A stretch of DNA of 64,000 bases, from NCBI RefSeq assembly GCF_000373105.1, contig NZ_KB890469.1:106433-170432 (forward strand), given 5' to 3'. This DNA comes from Neolewinella persica DSM 23188. Lineage in GTDB: Bacteria; Bacteroidota; Bacteroidia; Chitinophagales; Saprospiraceae. The position numbers and the translations under genes were made by a program. A model generated the notes under the pieces. That model was not told the origin of the DNA. It worked only from the letters and a program-made list of their open reading frames with translations, and searched no databases. Below are positions 49,502-58,018 of this stretch, piece after piece. The stretch's first letter is position 1, and each line of letters starts with the position of its first letter.

Positions 49502-52500
49502 TCCGACAACACCACCCGGTTGTTCTCAACGATCCGGTCAATTAACACTCCGTAAGGATCAATCGCTGCCCAAACCGGCTTATGGCCAACGTCAATTTTC
49601 AGGTTGGTTTCTAATTCCGAAAACAAGTGCTTTTTCAGGTACAGCAGCGAATCAGCGCCAAATCGGTCCTGCCCATAAATCCCAACGTCAATCCAGTCGT
49701 TAGCGCTGACGGGAACGGATTGACCTTCTGTGTTTACCCGGAACTTATGCGTCTCAATAGTCAGCTGTACCCGGAAACTGTCCTTTGAAGACGCGACGAA
49801 ACTGCCATCCAAAATTTTGTTGTCGCATAAGGTGACCGTCTCGAACAAGTCCGTGATCAGGTACTGAAGACTGTCTGGGGTTACCTCCCGAAAATAGCCA
49901 AGCAGGTCATCGGTAGTCGCGTACCGATCCGCTGTTGGCTTGTCAGCCGGTAAGGACCAGTGTTGGACAAACCGCCGTAGCGCCAGGTTCAGGCTGTCTT
50001 CAGAAATGTAGCCCTGTAAGGCATAAAGGTTGATCGCCCCTTTTTTATAGTAAATGTATTGTTGGTCTTGAACCTCGGCGAGCGGCCTCTCCCGTACCTG
50101 GGAAGCAGCTCTGGCCTGGAGGTACAACCGTTGTTCCCGTTCGAGGAATTGGCGGATCTTATCCTCGGAATACAAGCGCCGTAAAATCATCAGTGCGGAG
50201 TACTGGGCCAGTGACTCCAGAATGAGGTGTCGGCCTTCCACGTTGGCGGCTTGCACCTGCATGCCCCACCACTGGTGGGCCAGCTCGTGAGCTACGACGA
50301 AGGACGCCATGTCCACGGCCTGCTCGTCGTTCAGGTCAAGCATGAAACCCTGCGCTTCTGACGTTGGAATGGTGCCGGGAAAGGACTGCGCGAAACTCCG
50401 GTAGCGTGGGAACTCCATAATTCGTACCTGATGATATGGATACTGCGAGAAGGCTTTGGTATGATAATCAAGGCTGACTTTTAATGCCCGTTGCATTCGG
50501 CCAACGTTTTGTTCATGGCCGGGGTGGTAGTAGACTTCGAGGTCGACTACCACCCCTTCGGATGAAGTCCATTGTTCCCGCGACAGCTCATAACGGGCGG
50601 AAACAACGGCGTAAAAGTGAAGCATGGGTGCCGGCATACGGTAATGGAAATACCGGCGGTCGTTGTCGGTCCACTCCTCGAGAAGGTCTCCCGGAGCAAT
50701 GGCGGTCTGGTCTTTTTCCGTGCCGACAATCATCTCGAAGCGGACCAGGTGAGCATCTGCACCTGTGTTGCTTTGCCGCAAAGCAAACGGATCGTCTTTG
50801 GCTGCTTTATCCGATCGTTCCGATAGTCCATATGCTGCTCTGGCATCTTCTTCTGACAGTTCAATACTACGGTTGTAGCCAAGACTTGGCAGTTGATCAT
50901 TGGAGAAAAAAGTGCCGTTTTCTACTATGTTAATGACTTCTCGTTCCATATAATTTTGAGCCGTGAAGGTTTGCCGAAAGGAGAGTTTTATCGAGTCGCC
51001 GGGCAGCATTTTTTTGGCGAGGACGTAGATGCAGTGCCCGAACCGTTGATGAGCAGTGTCTGGTGTGTTGGCAACGCTTAAACCCATGTGCTCCATCGTA
51101 ACCTGATCGTCGGGGTACTCCTGCACGTGGAGGTTACCGATGGCGGCCGCCGTTTTGTTTTTTAGCACGTAATAACCCTCCACGGTGTAAGCCCGGCGGC
51201 TGGGGTAAAGCTCCGTTTTTAGGTTGACTGCAACAATCTCCGGTTGGGGGAGGTGTTCGTATTGTTTTAGGGTTTGCTCGTAGTTGGCCCGCATGGCCTC
51301 CTTCTCCGCCGGTGAGAAATAGGTGTTCCGAATATTTATTTGGTGGTACAAATGCCCACCACTGGACCCCATCAATAAGGTAGCGGAGAGTAAACCGATG
51401 ATCATTGGTTTGCTAAGCCGGTGCCTGATCATTCTGATCCGTTTCCAGAGCAAAACTTGCTCTCCTTTGACAAATAGAAGGATACTTCCCAGGAGCAATA
51501 TTACTGCAGCAGCCGACCAATAAACAGTCAGCCCTGCAAAGAGCTCCCAGGAACCACTAAAGCCATTCATTTCTGAGTAAATTCCGAGGTCTCCACTTCC
51601 AAAGCGGAGCAGCGGATGATGAAATCCGATGGGGTAGGGTAAAACGCTCAGGATGGGAAAGAGCAGCGAGCCCAGGAAACCTACGGCCTTCTTATTCGTC
51701 AGCGCATGAATAAAAAAGGAGGCTGCGGTGAATAGGGCCAACAACTTAAAGGTCGCTCCGAAGAAGCCCGACAGGTAAAGGCCGGGATTCAAATTTGTAT
51801 AACCAGCTAAGAGTTGGAATACCATGCCTGAACCGATCAATACCAGAATAAGTAAGCCGTAAATGAGGAGTAAGCCGAAGTACTTGCCCAGTGGCTTCAG
51901 GCCGATCGCGGTAGGGTAGGCGTCCAGCAGGAGGTCGGCTTTAAGGCTTCTTTCTTTCCAGATCAGTTCGCCGGTAAAGAAGACCATGATGATGAGGAAA
52001 AAGGCAATGGCCAGCTCTTGTATTTCTTCTACCACCAGGTAGGTCGTCGGAAAACTACTGGTCCCGTGAAGCGACCCCAGGGAAATACCATTGATGAAGA
52101 TGATGGCTCCCGCGCAGACTACAATAGCCCAAAAGGAGACCTCTTTAAGCACCGATTGACAATAGAACCGGGTGAGGTGAAATAATTGAAGCAGCCAGGT
52201 TGTTCGGGTTGGAGCCGGTGCGGGAAACAAGGTGATTTTTCCATAAACGTTTTCCGCCTGGCCCATTTCTTCAGCGGGAATGACCTGGAGTTTTGACCGG
52301 GAGGCACCCACCAGGCTAAAATTAAACCGCCTGTACCCCAAGGATAATACCAGAACGCCAATGCTGGTCCAAAAAACCCGGTTCACCAACAAAATACCGG
52401 TAAAGGGCAGGGCGAAACTATTCCTTTCTTCGGGTGCCTGAAACTTGATTAGGTTATTGATGGTCTCGAAAGAGAACGGGTCCAGCAAGCTTCCCCAGAA

Positions 52501-53097
52501 CGGATCAACCGAATCCCGCGAAGCAATCATGGCAATGAGGTAAACGATGAAAAATAAAATGCCCTGGGTGTACACTACCAGTAACTTTTTACTTAACGCC
52601 CCGGTGACGAAGAAAACAGCAGCGCTCATGAAGAGGGTGGGGACTATCAGAAAGAAAAACGGACGAAAATAGACGCTGGCATCAAAGGCTAGTAAATCCG
52701 ACGCTTCGCGCCAGGGCATACGCTCCCCGAGTAGCATGCCTAGCGGCAAACTTATGAAAATCAATACCACGATCAGCCAACTTCCCAGAAAGCGGCCGAA
52801 CAGGTAATCCCTTTTCTTTAACGGCTTTGTAAATAATATAGAAGCCATGCCATGCCGGTAATCCCGGAGAACAGCTTCTCCCATCACCAGAGAAATGATC
52901 AACATGAAAAAGGCCGAGAAGATCCCCATGGAAGTGGCGACCACGTAAGGTGCATTCGTCTTCACCTGGCCTAACCTGCCTTCAAAGATGAAGTCGACTG
53001 CTCCCAGAGAGCAAAGTAGCATCACCAAAAAATAGAGATAGGTAACTGGTTGACGAAGACGGTTGGCGAATTCGAATTTGGCGATTTGGAGTAGCAT
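49498..53097 (-). CDS. ABC transporter permease fused to an M1-family aminopeptidase domain
   Basis: A 1199-residue protein. The N-terminal half holds two sets of about six membrane helices of ABC-2 type permeases (FEFANRLRQPVTYLYFLVM; FTKPLKKRDYLFGRFLG; and after 320 a second set). After a helix near 590 follows an extracytoplasmic M1 peptidase. Its zinc motif VAHELAHQWWG is near residue 936, and the third ligand Glu in LILESLAQYSAL lies 19 residues after the second His, the spacing seen in this fused family. A GAMEN-type exopeptidase motif was not found. The ATPase partner is encoded 212 bp upstream on the same strand. The inner ATG is preferred over one 15 codons earlier because the permease then starts normally. 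Confidence 0.9.
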   Translation of the reverse strand: MLLQIAKFEFANRLRQPVTYLYFLVMLLCSLGAVDFIFEGRLGQVKTNAPYVVATSMGIFSAFFMLIISLVMGEAVLRDYRHGMASILFTKPLKKRDYLFGRFLGSWLIVVLIFISLPLGMLLGERMPWREASDLLAFDASVYFRPFFFLIVPTLFMSAAVFFVTGALSKKLLVVYTQGILFFIVYLIAMIASRDSVDPFWGSLLDPFSFETINNLIKFQAPEERNSFALPFTGILLVNRVFWTSIGVLVLSLGYRRFNFSLVGASRSKLQVIPAEEMGQAENVYGKITLFPAPAPTRTTWLLQLFHLTRFYCQSVLKEVSFWAIVVCAGAIIFINGISLGSLHGTSSFPTTYLVVEEIQELAIAFFLIIMVFFTGELIWKERSLKADLLLDAYPTAIGLKPLGKYFGLLLIYGLLILVLIGSGMVFQLLAGYTNLNPGLYLSGFFGATFKLLALFTAASFFIHALTNKKAVGFLGSLLFPILSVLPYPIGFHHPLLRFGSGDLGIYSEMNGFSGSWELFAGLTVYWSAAAVILLLGSILLFVKGEQVLLWKRIRMIRHRLSKPMIIGLLSATLLMGSSGGHLYHQINIRNTYFSPAEKEAMRANYEQTLKQYEHLPQPEIVAVNLKTELYPSRRAYTVEGYYVLKNKTAAAIGNLHVQEYPDDQVTMEHMGLSVANTPDTAHQRFGHCIYVLAKKMLPGDSIKLSFRQTFTAQNYMEREVINIVENGTFFSNDQLPSLGYNRSIELSEEDARAAYGLSERSDKAAKDDPFALRQSNTGADAHLVRFEMIVGTEKDQTAIAPGDLLEEWTDNDRRYFHYRMPAPMLHFYAVVSARYELSREQWTSSEGVVVDLEVYYHPGHEQNVGRMQRALKVSLDYHTKAFSQYPYHQVRIMEFPRYRSFAQSFPGTIPTSEAQGFMLDLNDEQAVDMASFVVAHELAHQWWGMQVQAANVEGRHLILESLAQYSALMILRRLYSEDKIRQFLEREQRLYLQARAASQVRERPLAEVQDQQYIYYKKGAINLYALQGYISEDSLNLALRRFVQHWSLPADKPTADRYATTDDLLGYFREVTPDSLQYLITDLFETVTLCDNKILDGSFVASSKDSFRVQLTIETHKFRVNTEGQSVPVSANDWIDVGIYGQDRFGADSLLYLKKHLFSELETNLKIDVGHKPVWAAIDPYGVLIDRIVENNRVVLSD

Positions 53098-53309
53098 ATT
53101 GGAGTTTTTTTGGGAATTACTAGTCAGCAATTGGGTGCTCACAGAGGGCCGCGCAGCGGGAGGGACGGAGGGGGCACAGAGGTTTTAAAGTTGGAATAAA
53201 AGGGGATCGCTACGAATCGGTAAGGGTGCCCCCCCCTACAGTCAACGACGTATTCGTAGGAGCTGAAGCTAGCAGAGAGGTTCGCTCATCGGATGAAAAA
53301 AGGCTTCCC
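53098..53309. other. Gap between ABC permease/M1 and ATPase genes
   Basis: Short run of repeated AGAGGxxGCGCAGCGGGAGGGACGG-type sequence and a C-run at 53230-53236. No gene. Confidence 0.35.
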
Positions 53310-54185
53310 CTAACCCGCCCCAAGCAGCTGAGTAAAATAAACGTCGTTCAAATCCGCCTCCACCTGCTCAAAACCATCGCCCGGGGCGGAGTCCCGATAA
53401 ATGTGGATGAGCGGCTTGCCTTGTAACCTCCGTTCAGCAATGACGGCATACTCCTGATGGTAAGCCTCCAGGTTCTCCCGGTTGACGAACTTGCGGAAGA
53501 TCTTTCCCCGCAGCGAATCGATGGTTTGCAGTGGGTTGCCCTGAAGTAATACGCGTCCCTGGTGGATGATGGCCATTTGCGGGCAGAGCTCTTTGACGTC
53601 TTCTACGATGTGAGTGGAAAGAATGACGATCCGGTTTTCCCCAAGGGCGCTCAGCAGGTTATAAAAGCGGTTGCGTTCGGTGGGGTCCAGGCCAGCGGTT
53701 GGCTCGTCAACAATCAAAAGGCTGGGGTTTCCGAGCAGTGCCTGGGCGATGCCGAAGCGTTGTTTCATCCCGCCGGAGTAAGTCGAGAGTTTCTTCTTGC
53801 GGTGATGGTATAAGTTGGTCTTTTGCAGCAATCCGGAGACGACCTCCTGGCGTTCCGCCTTGTTGATCAATCCTTTCAGGATAGCCAGGTGGTCCAGTAG
53901 TCGTTCTCCGGTGATGGTGGGATAGAGGCCGAATGCCTGTGGTAAGTAACCCAGGATCTCCCGTACTTCGTGCTGCTGCCGCAGTACATCCAGCTCTCCG
54001 AAGGTGATGCTGCCGCCGTCGGCGGGTTGTAGGGTGGCAATGGTCCGCATCAGGGTAGACTTACCGGCTCCGTTGGGGCCGAGCAGGCCGAACATGCCGG
54101 AGGGGATGGTGAGGGAGACGTCGTCCAGTGCGCGTACGCCGTTGGCGTAGGTCTTGGAGAGCCCGTTAATGATTAGTTCGTTCAT
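53310..54185 (-). CDS. ABC transporter ATP-binding protein
   Basis: A 291-residue ABC ATPase. Walker A GPNGAGKST at 36-44, Q-loop YLPQAFGLYP, signature YSGGMKQR (a common ABC-2 variant of LSGGQ), Walker B LLIVDEPTAGLD, and H-switch STHIVED. The C-terminal 70 residues (FRKFVNRENLEAYHQEYAVIAERRL) are an extra domain found in ABC-2 exporters. It energises the permease/peptidase encoded just downstream on the same strand. Together they form a two-gene transporter whose cargo is unknown. A LytS/LytTR pair is divergent upstream and may control it. Confidence 0.95.
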   Translation of the reverse strand: MNELIINGLSKTYANGVRALDDVSLTIPSGMFGLLGPNGAGKSTLMRTIATLQPADGGSITFGELDVLRQQHEVREILGYLPQAFGLYPTITGERLLDHLAILKGLINKAERQEVVSGLLQKTNLYHHRKKKLSTYSGGMKQRFGIAQALLGNPSLLIVDEPTAGLDPTERNRFYNLLSALGENRIVILSTHIVEDVKELCPQMAIIHQGRVLLQGNPLQTIDSLRGKIFRKFVNRENLEAYHQEYAVIAERRLQGKPLIHIYRDSAPGDGFEQVEADLNDVYFTQLLGAG

Positions 54186-54594
54186 GGGGCAAACGTACCG
54201 GGAGCCATCTGGGCGGCGAAATTATAGTGATGAACTGCTGTCTAAGTGGTATGTAAACTTTCAGGTGGTTGCTTATAAGATGCTCCATAAGTTCCAGGTA
54301 TAAGGGTGACCACGTAATGGTCGAACATTATTTGCCCGGTTGAAAGGCCGCAAAGCGTTCTTTTACCCGGGGCCTGAGAAGGGGCATAAACGATGCGGCG
54401 CGCAGCGCCGCCAAGTTGACACCCCATTTATTACCCAGGCTTTCGGCGCTCCGCCTTACCGGGCCGAAAATTGTGCGGCCCCTACGGAGTCCACGAGGAC
54501 TGTTACGCCAAGAACTTTTGATAATTCCCACAACCCCCTTTCGTCCCATTCCCCCACCAGTTCATCCCACCTGGCAGGTCGTTCATCAAATTAG
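54186..54594. other. Divergent region between ABC ATPase and kinase genes
   Basis: Contains REP-like copy B, and the -33 box of the kinase promoter lies just beyond it. A frame open from 54416 runs into the kinase gene but lacks a start context and is not coding before 54629. Confidence 0.5.
54340..54445 (-). repeat. REP-like extragenic element (copy B, inverted relative to A)
   Basis: Its complement contains AACTTGGCGGCGCTGCGCGC, TTTATGCCCCTTCTCAGG and GGGTAAAAGAACGCTTTGCG in the same order as copy A at 25845-26010 (AACTTGGCGGC, TTTATATACTTCCTCA, GGGTAAAAGTCCGTAAAGCG). Confidence 0.7.
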
Positions 54595-54625
54595 TTGCCA
54601 GCGGAGCCCCCTCCACCTAAATTTG
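54595..54625 (+). promoter_or_regulatory. Promoter TTG-N20-TAAATTTG, 3 nt from start codon
   Basis: TTG at 54595, 20 bases, TAAATTTG at 54618-54625, then GGC and the ATG at 54629. The transcript would begin at or within a base or two of the start codon, i.e. be leaderless. Confidence 0.75.
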
Positions 54626-54628
54626 GGC

Positions 54629-55831
54629 ATGGTTCAGAAGCGTAAACTACTTTTACGAGGCAATGCTGGCATACTTCTACTGAGCAATTTTTGGCTGCTT
54701 TCGGGCATAGTGTTGTTGGACCTGAACATAGAGCTATCCGGCGCAAGTTTCATGCTGATAGCCATTTTTTCATTCGCCTACTTTCTCCTTACCTGGTGGC
54801 TATTTCGTCGGGGAACCATCAGCCTGACTCCAGGGTGGATCAAATGGGAAAGTATCGGCCTCGCGTCCCTTATCTCTGCTGGCAGCCTGGGCGCTACCTT
54901 CGAATGTTTCCCCAAAGAACCGTTCCTGGTCTTTCTGTTTGCGGAAATATCTGCCTTGTCGCTGTACTTCATCTATTTGGTCAATAAGGACCTTTTGGTC
55001 CTCAAAGCGCCGATTCAAAAATGGGGAAGCAGAAAGTTATGGTGGCCAGCTTTTGGCATCGCCGTTACCATGCTGTTGCTGGTCATGACGGCCTATGAAT
55101 TCGAACCCGTAGTTAACCTACTGGCCATACTTTATTTTCTGGCCTTATTTGTTCTTGGCATCCGCTGGCTTTTGGAGCAGCGCCGAAAGTTGATCGTAAT
55201 GAAAAAAGCGCAGATGCAGATGGAGCTAACGCACCTGCAAAGCCAGGTCAATCCACACTTCTTTTTTAATGCGCTGAATAATCTTTACGGCCTGGTCAAA
55301 CAGGATACGGACGAGGCGCAGGAAATGATCTTGCAGCTGTCGGACATGATGAGCTACGGCATCTACGAAGGGCAGAAGCAATCCGTTCCGTTAGAGAAGG
55401 AAGTCGCCTATCTCGAGAACTTTATTCGCTTACATCAGAAGCGGTACCGTAAGCACGTCGAGGTAGACTTTCGTAAAGACCTGGGCGATGTAGCTTTAGA
55501 AGTAATGCCCTTGCTGTTCATCAACCTGCTGGAAAATGCCTTTAAGCACGGGGTAGAAAAACTGCGGGATAACGCCTACGTTCACCTGGACCTGAAAGTC
55601 GGGGAGCAGGGTGTCACCTTTACCGTGGAGAATAACTTCGACCCGGAAGAACGCCCTGCGGACCCGGGCATCGGCCTCACCAACTTAAAACGGAGATTGG
55701 AACTTGTGTATCCTGACGGGCATTCGCTTTCGTTATCAGAGGAAAATGAAGTCTTCCGGGCAGAACTAATCATTTTTCCCTCTTCCCCATCCTTGGCACG
55801 GGCCGGGCATGCCCCCGCCCGCCCGGCATAA
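54629..55831 (+). CDS. LytS-type sensor histidine kinase
   Basis: A 400-residue kinase. Six hydrophobic segments span about 10-180 with very short loops, then a coiled linker and the His_kinase domain. VNPHFFFNALNNLYGLV carries His210, and the ATPase domain shows FINLLENAFKHG and GIGLTNLKRRLELVYPDG. The start at this ATG is supported by a promoter box only 3 nt upstream; an earlier in-frame ATG has no such support and would add a Pro/Arg-rich stretch. The tail after residue 385 (SSPSLARAGHAPARPA) is atypical and low-complexity. The LytTR regulator gene follows after 10 bp. Confidence 0.93.
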   Translation: MVQKRKLLLRGNAGILLLSNFWLLSGIVLLDLNIELSGASFMLIAIFSFAYFLLTWWLFRRGTISLTPGWIKWESIGLASLISAGSLGATFECFPKEPFLVFLFAEISALSLYFIYLVNKDLLVLKAPIQKWGSRKLWWPAFGIAVTMLLLVMTAYEFEPVVNLLAILYFLALFVLGIRWLLEQRRKLIVMKKAQMQMELTHLQSQVNPHFFFNALNNLYGLVKQDTDEAQEMILQLSDMMSYGIYEGQKQSVPLEKEVAYLENFIRLHQKRYRKHVEVDFRKDLGDVALEVMPLLFINLLENAFKHGVEKLRDNAYVHLDLKVGEQGVTFTVENNFDPEERPADPGIGLTNLKRRLELVYPDGHSLSLSEENEVFRAELIIFPSSPSLARAGHAPARPA

Positions 55832-55841
55832 TCAGATTACC

Positions 55842-56543
55842 ATGATTACCTACCTGATCATCGACGATGAACACATGGCCCACAACATCATTCAGGGCTA
55901 CTGCGACCTGCTCCCCAACCTGGAACGGAGCGGCAATGCCTACGACGCAATCGAGGCGATGCAACACCTGCAAGCCCACGACGTCGACCTGATTTTCCTG
56001 GACTTGAACATGCCCAAGCTTCGCGGCTTCGATTTCCTGAAAACCTTGACTCACCCACCCAAGGTGATCGTCACCACTGCCTATCGGGAGTTTGCCCTGG
56101 AGGGCTTTGAACTCAACGTAGTTGATTACCTGTTAAAGCCCTTCGGGTTCGATCGATTCCTAAAAGCGATGAATAAGGTGATCAGCCCGACAAAGACCGA
56201 AAGAAGAACCGACTTAGCCGCGACTACCCGACCGGCGAGCGATCGTATTTTCCTGCGTGGTGACAAAAAATACGTTCAGGTCGCCGTCGACGATATCCTC
56301 CTGCTCGAAGCCGCCGGCAACTATACGAAGGTCATTACCACCGATGCGACCATCGTCACACGTGATAAAATATCCAACCTGTTGTCCTTCCTGCCACCGG
56401 ACGATTTCTTACAGGTCCATAAATCTTTTGCCGTGGCCATCCCGCACATCATCAGCATCGAAGGCAACCGGATTTCGATTAGCACACATCTGGTGCCGAT
56501 CGGGAAGATGTATAAAGCGGAGGTGAATCAGTTGTTATCCTGA
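55842..56543 (+). CDS. LytTR-family response regulator
   Basis: A 233-residue regulator: receiver domain with IDDE near 7-10, phospho-acceptor Asp54 in IFLDLNMP, VTTAYR, and LLKPF; then a LytTR DNA-binding domain from about 140 (RIFLRGDKKYVQVAVDDILLLEAAGNYTKVIT...FLQVHKSFAVAIPHI). It follows its kinase by 10 bp and is co-transcribed. The ABC transporter/M1 gene pair on the other side of the divergent promoter region is a plausible target. An earlier in-frame ATG inside the kinase gene's end is rejected because the receiver fold starts at MITYLIIDDE. Confidence 0.95.
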   Translation: MITYLIIDDEHMAHNIIQGYCDLLPNLERSGNAYDAIEAMQHLQAHDVDLIFLDLNMPKLRGFDFLKTLTHPPKVIVTTAYREFALEGFELNVVDYLLKPFGFDRFLKAMNKVISPTKTERRTDLAATTRPASDRIFLRGDKKYVQVAVDDILLLEAAGNYTKVITTDATIVTRDKISNLLSFLPPDDFLQVHKSFAVAIPHIISIEGNRISISTHLVPIGKMYKAEVNQLLS

Positions 56544-56645
56544 TCCGGCCCAATCTGTTGCTTTGACCGGGGTAGTGAAGTTGGTGCGCTTATCAGGCTA
56601 AGGTGAGAAAGGCGTAAAGAGTTAGCGATTACCCTGTCGGTATTG

Positions 56646-57818
56646 CTACAAACAATCCATTAACCGGCGTAAAGTATCCACTTGATACACTTCGTATTGT
56701 TCGAAGCCTCCGGACCAGAATACCCGGACATAGTCGAGCGCCTGGTTACGCAGTTCCGCAGCAGCGCTGCGGGGCAGCTGGTAGGTAACATTGTAGTTGA
56801 CCTCCCTTCGGGCGTGATCAATGATGCCAACGGCTTCCCGGTCGGCCTGCAGCGAGATGTGCCGGCCGTTAAGCAGGTGGAGGCTCAAGCTGGAGTTCTG
56901 AGCCAAAAAACCGTAAGCGGTTATCACATTGGGGTTAGCGAAGGTAAACCGGACGTGGAGGAAGCGATCTCCCCGGGCATCACGGCTGGTCCAGGCGGTG
57001 CTGCGAAGGTATTCTTTGCCGTCCAAAAATGGGCGAAGGTTTTCGTCAGTATGGGTGAAAAAAAGAGAAGGGTAGCTGGTAGGCGTTGGACCGTTGAGCG
57101 TAGCGGCCGGGAGGCCGCTGGCACACGGTGGCGGTTCCGGGACGGGGAAACGGCCAATGGACGGACCGTAACCGGAAAAGGCCGGCTCTGCCGGCACCAG
57201 CATCTTTAGGTCGCGCTCGGTCCGGGTTGCAGGTTTTTCAATTGCAGGGCCGGCCCGCTCCTTACGGCGAGCTTCGTTGTAGGCATCTACGTAACGACCT
57301 TCGGTGACAATTATGTTGGCCGCAGCAGCTCGCTTTTCCGCAGCAGTACGCTCGCTAAGGGCGGAGGTTTCTACCTGCCGGGTCAGTTGCAGGCGGCGCT
57401 GCAAGGCGGCGCTTTCATCGTTCCGGCCAGCGTTCCGGGCGGCGTCCAGGTCTCGCTCTAAAGCGACCCGGTTGTTGATGGCTGCGGTGGCACGGGTGCG
57501 GGCCAGTGATTCGGCTTCCCGGGCCAGCTGAAGTTTCCGCTGCGCAATGCGTCGCAAATCAGCGAGTGTGGGATCCACACCGCCACTCAGCGGTTCGATG
57601 GTCACTTTTACCACTGGGTAGGCAGCCCCGGCAGAGTCTTTTTGCTGTGCGTCGATCAGCGTCAGGTCGTTAAAGTAACGTGCGGAGCCGTCGGCATACA
57701 CGATGATCTTTTCGCCTGAAGCGTTGGTGCGGAGCTCCTGTCCCCAACCTTGCACCTGCGGCCCCGCCCAGCAAAGGCAAAAGAGAAGAGAACAGGAGAG
57801 GGATTTCGTGAATTGCAT
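56646..57818 (-). CDS. Exported coiled-coil protein of unknown function
   Basis: A 390-residue protein with a signal peptide (about 1-25). After a short beta motif (GEKIIVYADGSARYF) there is a long helical, Ala/Arg/Glu-rich coiled coil at about 85-185 (LAREAESLARTRATAAINNRVALERDLDAARNAGRN). A proline-rich linker and a beta-rich C-terminal domain of about 150 residues follow (SYPSLFFTHTDENLRPFLDGKEYLRSTAW). A homologous opening is common in Bacteroidota proteins of unknown role; I cannot name the family. TACCTTTG lies 4 nt before the ATG. The signal peptide includes a motif copy read as WAGPQVQGWG. Confidence 0.6.
   Translation of the reverse strand: MQFTKSLSCSLLFCLCWAGPQVQGWGQELRTNASGEKIIVYADGSARYFNDLTLIDAQQKDSAGAAYPVVKVTIEPLSGGVDPTLADLRRIAQRKLQLAREAESLARTRATAAINNRVALERDLDAARNAGRNDESAALQRRLQLTRQVETSALSERTAAEKRAAAANIIVTEGRYVDAYNEARRKERAGPAIEKPATRTERDLKMLVPAEPAFSGYGPSIGRFPVPEPPPCASGLPAATLNGPTPTSYPSLFFTHTDENLRPFLDGKEYLRSTAWTSRDARGDRFLHVRFTFANPNVITAYGFLAQNSSLSLHLLNGRHISLQADREAVGIIDHARREVNYNVTYQLPRSAAAELRNQALDYVRVFWSGGFEQYEVYQVDTLRRLMDCL
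57748..57775 (+). repeat. Dispersed motif copy in signal peptide region of coiled-coil gene
   Basis: TGCACCTGCGGCCCCGCC, two changes; read on the coding strand as WAGPQVQ. Confidence 0.8.
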
Positions 57819-57822
57819 AACC

Positions 57823-57830
57823 CAAAGGTA
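57823..57830 (-). promoter_or_regulatory. -7 box TACCTTTG, 4 nt from ATG
   Basis: Exact TAnnTTTG on the minus strand, then GGTT and ATG (57818). Suggests a leaderless transcript. Confidence 0.65.
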
Positions 57831-57839
57831 GGAATCAGC

Positions 57840-58003
57840 GGTCAGGAATCAGTATTCAGATTTCAGGGAACAGTATTTAGTATTCAGCGGTCTGTATTTG
57901 CCTGGATACTGAATGCTGGTTCCTGAAATCTGCCCCTATATCCTGAAATCTGAATACTGGTTCCTGAACCCTGAGACCTGAATACTGAAACCTAAATCCT
58001 GAA
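57840..58003. repeat. Word-flip element (CAGTATTCAG then CTGAATACTG)
   Basis: The left half repeats GAATCAGTATTCAG-like words and the right half repeats CTGAATACTGGTTCCTG-like words, their complements. The whole gap between two divergent genes folds into a long imperfect hairpin, with a -7 box outside each end. Confidence 0.7.
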
Positions 58004-58006
58004 TGC

Positions 58007-58014
58007 TACCTTTG
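58007..58014 (+). promoter_or_regulatory. -7 box TACCTTTG, 4 nt from the cdaA GTG
   Basis: Exact TAnnTTTG, then CCCC and GTG at 58019. It supports the GTG start and a leaderless transcript. Confidence 0.65.
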
Positions 58015-58018
58015 CCCC

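Noticed and set aside
54416..54628. Longer start of the second LytS kinase
   Set aside because: Arg/Pro-rich translation of a REP-like region; a promoter lies at 54595-54625, so this part cannot be in the mRNA.
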